Below are positions 16,369 to 23,635 of a stretch of DNA of 34,747 nt, piece by piece. The position numbers and the translations under genes were made by a program. Below the pieces are notes generated by a model. That model was not told where the DNA came from and did no database searches. It was given only the letters and a program-made list of their open reading frames with translations. Source of the DNA: Kamptonema formosum PCC 10802 (GTDB lineage Bacteria; Cyanobacteriota; Cyanobacteriia; Cyanobacteriales; Oscillatoriaceae); NCBI RefSeq assembly GCF_000332335.1, contig NZ_KB235948.1, positions 6,399,767 through 6,434,513 on the forward strand, read 5' to 3'. Numbering within the stretch: position 1 is the stretch's first letter; each line of letters begins with the position of its first letter.

Positions 16369-17430
16369 TTAGAGCAATGTAAAGTCAGCGCTGGTGATGG
16401 CAGAAACGTTAATACCGTTCAGGATTGCTAAGAACTCGCCGGTGCTGGCAATTTGGATAATGGTGTCGCCGGCATGGGTGCCGGTTCCTTGAGCAATCCC
16501 CAGCTGAGCGAATGTTAAACCATTCGCGAGGCCAATTTTGTCAGCGCCATCCTGGAAGTCGATGATGATGTCGGCAAGTTCTAGGGTATTGCCGCCGGTG
16601 CCGCTGGCGATTACGAAAATATCATTACCTGCGTTGCCAATCAGGGTATCGGCACCCAAGTCTCCATAGAGGACATCATCACCTGTCTCACCAGTCAGGA
16701 CGTCAGCATCTTTCCCACCTCGGAGTGTGTCGTTGCCATTGCTGCCGTAAACTGAATCGCGACCCATATTGCCATTGACGAAATCATCCCCATCGCCACC
16801 GATGCCGGTATCGTCATCTTTGCCGCAAAAAATGCGGTCGTTACCTTCGCCGCCGTCTGTCGTGTCTTTGCCTTGGTTGCCGTACAAGTCATCGTTGCCT
16901 AAATTGCCATGAATATAGTCATCCCCATCCCCACCGGTGCCGGTATCGTCACCATCGTCGCCATAAATGTGGTCGTTGCCTTCGTTGCCTTCTATCCTGT
17001 CTTTGCCCCGGTTGCCGTACAAGTCATCATTGCCGAGCCCGCCATTTAAAGAGTCATCCCCATCGCCACCGCTGCCGGTATCGTCATCATCGCCGCCATA
17101 AATGTGGTCGTTGCCTTCGTTGCCTTCTATGTTGTCTTTGCCCCGGTTGCCGTACAAGTCATCGTTGCCTAAATGGCCATTCAGATGCTCATCACTGTCA
17201 TTGCCTTCTAAGTGGTCATTGCTGTCGTTTCCCTCCATATCTTTGGCAGTGCTAGCGCTGTACAAGCTGTTACTGCCGGTTTGACCGCGCCCGCTGTCAT
17301 CGCCATTATATCCCTGGATGACGCCAGCGCTATTCAGCAGTAACTTGTCATCATTTATCGAGCTATCTTCTATGAGATCGTCAGCGCCTTCCGCGTCGGA
17401 GGACAGGTGTAATTCATTGCTGTCAGACAT
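16369..17430 (-). CDS. RTX/hemolysin-type calcium-binding repeat protein
   Basis: The 353-residue, very acidic protein is built of nonapeptide repeats of the GGxGxDxLx type, which wrap into a calcium-binding beta roll. From about residue 75 to 270 they form higher-order blocks of five nonapeptides (45 residues), each starting GNDDLYGN and containing GNEGNDHIYG and GGDGDD. The last ~90 residues (ADIIIDFQDGADKIGL, ending ITSADFTLL) resemble the C-terminal secretion region of type I-exported proteins. No enzymatic domain is present, so it is probably a surface or extracellular structural protein. An AAGGAG ribosome site 7 bases before the ATG at 17430 fixes the start; an upstream in-frame codon at 17469 is not needed. 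There is no signal peptide. Confidence 0.9.
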   Translation of the reverse strand: MSDSNELHLSSDAEGADDLIEDSSINDDKLLLNSAGVIQGYNGDDSGRGQTGSNSLYSASTAKDMEGNDSNDHLEGNDSDEHLNGHLGNDDLYGNRGKDNIEGNEGNDHIYGGDDDDTGSGGDGDDSLNGGLGNDDLYGNRGKDRIEGNEGNDHIYGDDGDDTGTGGDGDDYIHGNLGNDDLYGNQGKDTTDGGEGNDRIFCGKDDDTGIGGDGDDFVNGNMGRDSVYGSNGNDTLRGGKDADVLTGETGDDVLYGDLGADTLIGNAGNDIFVIASGTGGNTLELADIIIDFQDGADKIGLANGLTFAQLGIAQGTGTHAGDTIIQIASTGEFLAILNGINVSAITSADFTLL

Positions 17431-17620
17431 TTTTTGACTCCTTGAACTGCATGTCAGGTAGAGCTCCACAAAGGCTGGATTTGAGCCAGCACTATGCCGT
17501 CAGTGCTGATGGCTGAAAGCGCTCTACTCTCTAAGTTAGAGCCAGAAAGTAAAGAACTCGGAAAGAAACTGGAAATTGCTAAAAAACTTTTGGATTACAT
17601 ATTCAATGCCGTCTTTCCTC

Positions 17621-17643
17621 GCTCCCAGCCTCAGGCTGGGAGC
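17621..17643. repeat. Hairpin GCTCCCAGCCTCAGGCTGGGAGC
   Basis: The arms GCTCCCAGCC and GGCTGGGAGC (10 bp) pair perfectly, with a related GCCTGCCGGGAGGCGGAGCC stretch just after. It lies between the divergent-ended RTX and kinase genes and resembles an interspersed repeat. Confidence 0.6.
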
Positions 17644-17774
17644 GCCTGCCGGGAGGCGGAGCCTCTCCAACCCGCGCAGATTAAATGCAAGATAGCTCCC
17701 ACATCTCACTCAGCCGGTCGATCGAATTTTGACCTTGTGCGGGTTGAACCTGTCCCATCTTCCTGTGTGGCCAT

Positions 17775-19304
17775 CTAGACTGCCGGCAGGCGCACCCGAA
17801 AGCAGGTGCCGGCACCCACCTGGCTAGTGACGGTGATTTCTCCTCCATGCCGGCGAGCGATGGCCAGGGCGATGGCCAATCCCAGCCCCGAACCCCCCTC
17901 TCGCCGGCTTCGCGCCTTATCCGCTCTCCAGAAGCGATCGAAAACCCGCCTCACATCCTCGGGAGCAATGCCGATACCAGTATCCTCAACACTAACGGTG
18001 ACACCTCGGTCAAATTTAGTCATGGAAAGGGTTACAGTTCCCTTGGCGTTCGTATATTGCAAGGCATTTTCCAGCAGATTAGAAAACAAACGCCTCAGCT
18101 GACCGGCATCTCCCTTAACAAACACACCAACTGCCAAATCCGACTTGAGAGTAATTCCCTTTTCTTCTGCTTGCAGTTCCAAAAAATCCAGCAAATCCTC
18201 TAACAGTTCGTCTAAAGGTACAGACACCCAGTCAACAGCCGTAGCCGACCGGCTTCCATCGGTGCGAGCCAGGAGGAGCAAATCTTCCACTAAAAAAGCC
18301 ATTTGGTTAGTGGCAGAAGCGATATCCTCAACCTTTTTCACATCCGCAGAATGAATCCGCTCTGGATGACTTTGCATCACCTCAACCGAAGTCTTAATCG
18401 CTGTCAGGGGACTGCGCAACTCGTGGGAAGCATCCGCCGTAAACTGTTTGAGCTGCTCAAAACTTTGCTCAATTGGTTTGATAGCTTGCCTGGTCAGCCA
18501 CATGCCGCCAACAGCCGTGAGGGCAGAAGCAACTGCGCCTCCTAAAATCAATCCCCACTGGAGTTTGCCCAAAACAGCTTCCACGGTTTCTGCCGACTCA
18601 CTGATGCGGACATAGCCTTCTAGCTCTCCCTGTTTTTCCTGCGAGTCGTACTCGTAAACCGGCAGGGTGAGGGTGCGAATCAGTCCCTGCTGGAAAGTTT
18701 TGCCAGACAAGGCGCTTGTTCGTACCAGTTCCCAGGTGGGGAAGAGTGTGCCTTCTTTTGCCAACAGCTGCCCCTTTTCGCTAAACCACTCCATGCCTTG
18801 ATGGGGTTGGCGCAGATTTTGCCAGGGTATGTCTAAATCTCCATCCCCATCGAGGCGGGGCATAAGTTTTTTGTGTTCTGCTGGGGGTTTGTCAGCGTTT
18901 TCATATTTATCCTCTTTATCCTCTTTATCCTCTTCATGCTCTTCATGCTCTTCATGCTCTTCATGCTCTTCACGCTCTTCACGCCGCTCGTGGGAGCCAT
19001 CTTTAATCACTTCCAAACTGTGAGCGGCTGCATCAGCCAAAGTCATCAAGTGGTTATCCAGCTGCTGATAGAGACTGTGAGCGAAAAACTCGTAACCAGC
19101 TCCCGCAGACGCGCCCAGAATCGCCACCATCACGCCCGAGTATGACAGCAGCAGACGCCACTGCAAGGCGCAAAACGCTGGATTAGACGTTTTGTTTGAG
19201 CGTCGCACATTAATAGCATGAACCCCTCTCCCTAGCCCCCTCCCCGCTCGCAGGGAGGGGGTTGGAAGTGGGGTTACTAGGATTTTGCAAATAGTTTTAA
19301 TCAT
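17775..19304 (-). CDS. Sensor histidine kinase, two-pass, with Glu/His-rich sensor repeat
   Basis: This kinase of about 509 residues has a first membrane helix (LLLSYSGVMVAILGASAGAG), an extracytoplasmic domain, a second helix (GLILGGAVASALTAVGGMWL), then a HisKA domain with FTADASHELRSPLTAIKTSV and an ATPase domain with NLLENALQYT, DTGIGI and GSGLGLAIA. The sensor domain contains a low-complexity run of EEH and EDK triplets encoded by 9-bp tandem repeats (18908-18984). The gene begins 4 bp after the regulator's stop codon, so the pair is translationally coupled. The first ~30 residues are encoded by an interspersed GC-rich hairpin repeat; a GTG at 19206-19208 just beyond it is an alternative start. 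The signal sensed is unknown. Confidence 0.9.
   Translation of the reverse strand: MIKTICKILVTPLPTPSLRAGRGLGRGVHAINVRRSNKTSNPAFCALQWRLLLSYSGVMVAILGASAGAGYEFFAHSLYQQLDNHLMTLADAAAHSLEVIKDGSHERREEREEHEEHEEHEEHEEDKEDKEDKYENADKPPAEHKKLMPRLDGDGDLDIPWQNLRQPHQGMEWFSEKGQLLAKEGTLFPTWELVRTSALSGKTFQQGLIRTLTLPVYEYDSQEKQGELEGYVRISESAETVEAVLGKLQWGLILGGAVASALTAVGGMWLTRQAIKPIEQSFEQLKQFTADASHELRSPLTAIKTSVEVMQSHPERIHSADVKKVEDIASATNQMAFLVEDLLLLARTDGSRSATAVDWVSVPLDELLEDLLDFLELQAEEKGITLKSDLAVGVFVKGDAGQLRRLFSNLLENALQYTNAKGTVTLSMTKFDRGVTVSVEDTGIGIAPEDVRRVFDRFWRADKARSRREGGSGLGLAIALAIARRHGGEITVTSQVGAGTCFRVRLPAV
18908..18984. repeat. 9-bp coding microsatellite in kinase sensor domain
   Basis: Units CTCTTTATC (about three) and CTCTTCATG (four), then two CTCTTCACG, are in tandem on the plus strand. 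On the coding strand they give EDK and EEH/EER triplets. Copy number could change without shifting the frame. Confidence 0.8.
19236..19261. repeat. Interspersed hairpin CCCCCTCCC/GGGAGGGGG inside kinase 5' end
   Basis: Perfect 9-bp arms at 19236-19244 and 19253-19261. The type is related to 4632-4660. It overlaps the proposed first codons of the kinase gene. Confidence 0.7.
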
Positions 19305-19308
19305 CGAC

Positions 19309-19992
19309 CTAGTGTGCAACCCCTTGTTTGAGCCGATACCCCAAGCCATAAACAGTTTCTATGTAATCTGCCGGTGCGCCCGCTGCTTTCAGCTTCAGTC
19401 GCAAACCCCGCAGGTGAACCTTGACCGTTTCTTCTCCCGGCGGGTCGTCAAAAGACCAGAGATTATCCAGTATAACACTCCGGCTAAGCACGCGACCGTT
19501 GCTGCGCAGGAACAATTCCAGTAAACCATATTCCTTGGGGGTGAGGTGCAGCAACTGACCGGCATAAGTCACCTCACAGGTGCTGGGGTCAAGGCGCAGA
19601 CTCCCCCATTCTAGCACCGGCGGCAATATGGAACTCCCCCGCCGCAGCAGGGCGCGGATGCGAGCTAGCAATTCCTTGAGGTCAAAAGGTTTAACGACAT
19701 AATCATCCGCACCGGCATCCAACCCCATGACTTTATCGGTGCTGGTATCTCTAGCCGTTAGCATCAAAACTGGCATAGCATATCCCTTTTGCCGCAACCG
19801 CTGGCAAAGCCTAATGCCATCCAGCTTTGGCAGCATAATATCTAGCAAAACCAAGTCGTAGGGAAAAGCTTCTGCCAATTCCCACCCCTGCAGACCATCT
19901 GTGGCGATATCCGCCACATAGTGTTGGTCGGTGAGGGCTTCTGCTAGCGCTCTGCTAATGCGCTCGTCATCTTCTACTACTAGAATTCTCAT
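19309..19992 (-). CDS. OmpR/PhoB-family response regulator
   Basis: The 227-residue regulator has a receiver domain (VVEDDERIS acidic pair, phosphoacceptor Asp in LVLLDIMLPKLDG, Thr in MLTARDT, Lys in DYVVKPFD) and a winged-helix DNA-binding domain (about 130-225, LTPKEYGLLELFLRSNGRV and ETVKVHLRGLRLKLKAAG). It starts at ATG 19992 and is followed immediately by its cognate histidine kinase. Similar pairs in cyanobacteria respond to metals or redox state; I cannot assign this one. Upstream are two tandem hairpin repeats (20023-20092) in which its promoter must lie or overlap. Confidence 0.93.
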   Translation of the reverse strand: MRILVVEDDERISRALAEALTDQHYVADIATDGLQGWELAEAFPYDLVLLDIMLPKLDGIRLCQRLRQKGYAMPVLMLTARDTSTDKVMGLDAGADDYVVKPFDLKELLARIRALLRRGSSILPPVLEWGSLRLDPSTCEVTYAGQLLHLTPKEYGLLELFLRSNGRVLSRSVILDNLWSFDDPPGEETVKVHLRGLRLKLKAAGAPADYIETVYGLGYRLKQGVAH

Positions 19993-20022
19993 GGTTGGCG
20001 TCTGAGTGGATTGATGTCAGGG

Positions 20023-20092
20023 GCACAGGCGGGACGCCTGTGCTACGCCGGACGCCCGTATGGTAATAGGGGCACAGGCGGGACGCCTGTGC
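20023..20092. repeat. Tandem pair of 49-bp hairpin repeats
   Basis: GCACAGGCGGGACGCCTGTGC occurs at 20023-20043 and again at 20072-20092, each followed by TACGCCG(G/A)ACGCCCG. The spacing is 49 bp. Arms of 8-9 bp form strong hairpins upstream of the response regulator gene. Confidence 0.8.
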
Positions 20093-20157
20093 TACGCCGA
20101 ACGCCCGCAGGGCTGCGTCCGGCCTGTCCCAGCCTCTGGCCACCGGCTGCCTGCAGC

Positions 20158-20204
20158 CCAAAAACAAAGAGGGCGGGCAATCCCGCGCAAAGGAAAGCCC
20201 GCCC
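20158..20204 (-). terminator. Probable terminator of desC
   Basis: GGGCGGGC (20171-20178) pairs with GCCCGCCC (20197-20204). Read on the minus strand, the stem is followed by CTCTTTGTTTTT. It is located 24 bp after the desC stop codon. Confidence 0.55.
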
Positions 20205-20227
20205 CACAAAAAAGCCGATTCCAATCG

Positions 20228-21079
20228 CTACTTCTCAGCCTCAGCCAATTTGACCTTAGTAGCCAAACCCAGGGCTTGCAGCAGCTGAATCGTCATCCAA
20301 GTCAAATCAATCTCCCACCACTTCAAGCCGTGGCGAGCCGAATATTGAAAAGCGTGGTGATTGTTGTGCCAGCCTTCCCCATAAGTCACCAAAGCCACCC
20401 ACCAGCAATTGGTAGAGCGATCCTCAGACTCATAGGTGCGGTAGCCAAATTTGTGAGTGGCGCTATTCACAAACCAAGTGCAGTGAAACACCGCAACCAG
20501 GCGCACAAAAATGCCCCAAATCACAAACGACCAGCCAAGTCCGGGCGAGAGAGCTTCTCCTGCGAAGTACAGCCCAACGCCTAGGGCAACCTGAATCGGG
20601 AAAAAATACTTGTTAAAAAACTGATAAACCGCGTCATCACCAATGTCTTTGGTGAAGCGAGAGATTTCCCGATCGGCAGGGATGTGATACAGCCAGCAGC
20701 CCATGTGACTCCACCAAAAGCCGTCATGGGAATCGTGCGGGTCGCCCTTTTTATCGGAATACAAGTGGTGCATGCGGTGCAGCCCCACCCAGTCAATCAC
20801 GCCGCCCTGGCAAGTGAGCGAACCGCAGAACACCAGAAAATACTCCAGCCACTTGGGCGTCTGGAAACTCCGGTGGGTCACCAGCCGGTGGAACCCCAGA
20901 GTGATCCCCAACCCACCAGTGACCCAGTGGAGAAACACCGCAAGGCCCACTGCCGCCCAGCTAAAGGTGCCTGGAACAAACGCCAAAAGAGCCAGGGCGT
21001 GGACGGCTACCATGAAAATGATGACGGGCCACTTGGGGCGAAGGGGCGTCTGTACTTGGTCTGAAGATGCAATTGTCAT
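20228..21079 (-). CDS. desC: Acyl-lipid delta-9 desaturase
   Basis: The 283-residue membrane protein has the three histidine boxes of the delta-9 group: HRLVTH, HRMHH and HNNHH, with a fourth conserved stretch HCTWFVNSATHKFGYR. Hydrophobic segments lie around 15-60 and 165-215. DesC introduces the first double bond at C9 of stearoyl or palmitoyl chains in membrane lipids, using ferredoxin and oxygen. I chose the ATG at 21079 (MTIASSDQVQTPLRPKW); an open extension to 21136 has no conserved look. It is divergent from the PLP enzyme gene with only 79 bp between, so both promoters share that gap. Desaturase genes are often cold-responsive, but no element was identified here. Confidence 0.93.
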   Translation of the reverse strand: MTIASSDQVQTPLRPKWPVIIFMVAVHALALLAFVPGTFSWAAVGLAVFLHWVTGGLGITLGFHRLVTHRSFQTPKWLEYFLVFCGSLTCQGGVIDWVGLHRMHHLYSDKKGDPHDSHDGFWWSHMGCWLYHIPADREISRFTKDIGDDAVYQFFNKYFFPIQVALGVGLYFAGEALSPGLGWSFVIWGIFVRLVAVFHCTWFVNSATHKFGYRTYESEDRSTNCWWVALVTYGEGWHNNHHAFQYSARHGLKWWEIDLTWMTIQLLQALGLATKVKLAEAEK

Positions 21080-21158
21080 GAAAATATATCGTCCGAACGA
21101 TTTAACCCAATCTGCGCCATAATTAACTCCGCGCACCTTTATGGCGAGCGAGGGATTA

Positions 21159-22391
21159 ATGGATAGCTTTCAACAGCTGCAAGAGGCAGAACAGGCACTA
21201 TTGCCCATTTTTTACCAAATTGACGCTTTGGTCAAGCGAAATCTCCAGCGAGTGCTGGAGGCATTTCGCCGGCACCGGGTCGGAGCCCACCACTTTGCCG
21301 GTGTCACCGGCTACGGTCACGATGACTTGGGGCGTCAAACCCTCGACCTGGTGTTTGCCGAGGTGATGGGTGCCGAGGCGGCGGCGGTGAGAGTGCAGTT
21401 TGTCTCCGGAACTCATGCTATTGCCTGCGCCCTGTTTGGCACCCTCCGTCCCGGAGATGAAATGCTGGCAGTTGCCGGTGCTCCCTACGACACATTAGAA
21501 GAAGTTATTGGACTGCGCGGGCAAGGTCAGGGCTCTTTAATAGATTTTGGCATTCGCTACCGGCAGCTTGATCTCACCGAGGACGGCACCGTGGACTGGC
21601 ACAAGCTCTCTCACTCTATCACGGAACGCACCCGTTTAGTTCTCATTCAGCGCTCTTGTGGCTATTCCTGGCGTCAGAGTCTGTCTATAGCAGATATTGA
21701 GAGAATTGTCAAGCTGGTTAAGCAGCAAAATCCCCACACAGTCTGCTTTGTAGATAATTGCTATGGAGAGTTTATCGAAGATCGGGAGCCACCGGCTGCC
21801 GGTGCGGATTTGATTGCCGGCTCTCTGATTAAAAATCCGGGCGGGACGATCGTCACCGCCGGCGGCTACGTTGCCGGCAGATCCGACTTGGTGGAAGCCG
21901 CAACCTGCCGGCTGACCGCCCCGGGAATCGGCAGCAGCGGCGGCGCAACCTTTGACCAGAACCGGCTGCTGTTTCAAGGACTGTTCCTAGCGCCGCAAAT
22001 GGTGGGCGAGGCCATGAAGAGCAATCACCTGACCGGCTACCTGTTCGACAAGCTGGGATATCCGGTGAATCCGCCGCCAATGGCACCGCGACGGGACGTG
22101 ATTCAGGCCATTGAGCTCGGCGATCCGAAAAAGCTGATTGCTTTTTGCCGGTCAATTCAGCAGCACTCGCCGGTGGGGTCGTATTTAGACCCCGTGCCCG
22201 CTCCCATGCCCGGTTACGAGAGCGACCTCGTGATGGCCGGTGGCACCTTTATTGACGGCAGCACCTCCGAGTTTTCCGCAGATGGCCCGCTGCGCCCGCC
22301 TTACACCGTCTTCTGTCAGGGCGGAACCCACTGGACTCACGCAGCTATCGCCCTCGCTGCGGCAATCGTTGCCGTCGGGCCGGCCCACTAG
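21159..22391 (+). CDS. Methionine gamma-lyase family PLP enzyme (aluminium-resistance type)
   Basis: This 410-residue protein belongs to the PF06838-type fold I PLP enzymes once annotated as aluminium resistance proteins. Landmarks are HHFAGVTGYGHDDLGR, EAAAVRVQFVSGTHAI, the substrate/cofactor strand VCFVDNCYGEF, and the Schiff-base Lys in LIAGSLIKNPGG. C-terminal TFIDGSTSEFSADGPLRPPY is also typical. Function is poorly established; breakdown of a sulphur amino acid is suggested by family name only. I chose the ATG at 21159 because GAGGG lies just upstream; another ATG at 21141 is in frame. Divergent from desC. Confidence 0.9.
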   Translation: MDSFQQLQEAEQALLPIFYQIDALVKRNLQRVLEAFRRHRVGAHHFAGVTGYGHDDLGRQTLDLVFAEVMGAEAAAVRVQFVSGTHAIACALFGTLRPGDEMLAVAGAPYDTLEEVIGLRGQGQGSLIDFGIRYRQLDLTEDGTVDWHKLSHSITERTRLVLIQRSCGYSWRQSLSIADIERIVKLVKQQNPHTVCFVDNCYGEFIEDREPPAAGADLIAGSLIKNPGGTIVTAGGYVAGRSDLVEAATCRLTAPGIGSSGGATFDQNRLLFQGLFLAPQMVGEAMKSNHLTGYLFDKLGYPVNPPPMAPRRDVIQAIELGDPKKLIAFCRSIQQHSPVGSYLDPVPAPMPGYESDLVMAGGTFIDGSTSEFSADGPLRPPYTVFCQGGTHWTHAAIALAAAIVAVGPAH

Positions 22392-22859
22392 CACAGGGGG
22401 GACATCCCTATCAGTAAATTCCACAGCTCAGCCCCCTTTTTTTATAAAGTTTTTGTAAAGATAGAGCCTGAGAGGGAAAACCCTGCGTAGAAACCCGCAC
22501 TCACCGGCAGGCTCCTTCACAGGTTCTTCACATTTAGAGGGTATTTTTAGATTCAGTGCTCTTGAGGATTTGAGGGATTCCACGCAGAAATCCTGGCTCA
22601 CTGATATAGAGCATTTTTCATATTAGTGAGGTGCTGAGAAACCCGGTTTCTTAAAGAAACCGGGTTTCTGGGGCGTATTTCATTCAAATGAAAACCGCTA
22701 TTAGGAGCAACCGGCACCTCGAGCGCCGGCGCATCCAAAAACTTGCATCGAACAGGAAAGCTTAATGGTGAGCCTGCAGGGGACAGCTGGAGTGCGTTCC
22801 CTGCGGTGGCTAGTTAATTGATACAAAACCCAGCAAAACCCAACAAAAAAAGAGGGAAA
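22392..22859. other. Spacer with family-2 MITE before PEP-CTERM gene
   Basis: No gene seen. It contains the MITE-like element at 22606-22701 and, nearer the PEP-CTERM gene, about 150 bp that should hold its promoter. Confidence 0.6.
22606..22701. repeat. MITE-like element, family 2
   Basis: The 96-bp element starts ATAGAGCATTTTTCATATTA and ends AAAACCGCTAT. Its central palindrome has arms AGAAACCCGGTTTCTT at 22637-22652 and 22654-22669 around a single A. Layout and length match 1986-2082. Confidence 0.65.
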
Positions 22860-23618
22860 ATGGCTGACAGTTTTTTAGGAAAATTAGCAGTTGCGACGGC
22901 TGGGGCAGCATTGAGCCTAGCCGTGATGGGAGCGCAGCCTGCCGGTGCTGCTACCATCACCTATGATTTTAGTGTGGGTGTCACTAGCGGACCGCTGACA
23001 GGCAACCAGTACAGCGGTTTTTTCCGCTACGATGACGCAACTACGAGCCGGGCTGGCGAGCTAATTCTCCCTTATTTTGAGATTAGCGACTTCTATTTTG
23101 ACTTTGTTAATACCTCCTTCCAAAATGCCTTTCAGAGTAAAACCTATACCCGAAGAGATTTATTCATTGACCTTCGGGCGTTTCCTTATTCCCTTCCTTT
23201 ATACATTAGCGGGGGTGAAATCATTCAGGACCCGTCTGGGGACATTGATTTGATTCCGCGAGGGGGGCACTTCAACAGTTTTGGATTCTCCACGTTCAAT
23301 CGTTTCGATAGAGGCGAGGCGGGTTGGTGGCATCTTGCTACTTACGGGGGATTTAATTACAAGTTCGGTTGGGATTATTCCTCCGGTCCAGATCCCGGTC
23401 TGAGTGGGAGCGGAACTGTGACCTACTGGTTGCGGGAAACCCCCACGAGTCGCGTTCCCGAACCCGGAACCGCTTTTGGGCTCGGCGTGCTGGGTGCCGG
23501 CTGGCTGCTGAGGAAAAAGAGGGCATCCCGCAGTTTGCAGGGTGCCGCAGGGAACGGCCCAAAGAGCTGCGCTAGCGCGCCATCCCGCAACAGGCAACGG
23601 GAAGGCACAGCCCCTTAA
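22860..23618 (+). CDS. PEP-CTERM sorting-domain protein
   Basis: The 252-residue protein has a signal peptide (about 1-32, with LAVATAGAALSLAVMGAQ then AGA/AT cleavage), a beta-rich body beginning TITYDFSVGVTSGPLTGNQY, and the sorting motif VPEPGTAFGLGVLGAGWLL (from residue 199) followed by RKKRASR. PEP-CTERM proteins are processed by exosortases in the cytoplasmic membrane and delivered to the cell surface or matrix. The body resembles other cyanobacterial PEP-CTERM proteins of unknown role. AGAGGG before the ATG at 22860 supports the start. Unusually, about 28 more residues follow the basic cluster, apparently encoded by repeat-like DNA; the family normally ends right after RKKR. Confidence 0.88.
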   Translation: MADSFLGKLAVATAGAALSLAVMGAQPAGAATITYDFSVGVTSGPLTGNQYSGFFRYDDATTSRAGELILPYFEISDFYFDFVNTSFQNAFQSKTYTRRDLFIDLRAFPYSLPLYISGGEIIQDPSGDIDLIPRGGHFNSFGFSTFNRFDRGEAGWWHLATYGGFNYKFGWDYSSGPDPGLSGSGTVTYWLRETPTSRVPEPGTAFGLGVLGAGWLLRKKRASRSLQGAAGNGPKSCASAPSRNRQREGTAP

Positions 23619-23635
23619 GAGGCTCTTGAGTTGAG

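Noticed and set aside
16369-17430. True hemolysin toxin
   Set aside because: Only calcium-binding repeats and a secretion-like tail are present; no toxin or enzyme domain.
17494-17778. 94-residue plus-strand frame beginning MPSVLMAESALL
   Set aside because: Its second half is encoded by an interspersed hairpin repeat (17621 onward). The first 33 residues could be a small peptide but lack support.
18829-19145. Ser/Phe/Leu-rich plus-strand frames opposite the kinase repeat
   Set aside because: They are the antisense reading of the Glu/His repeat in the kinase gene.
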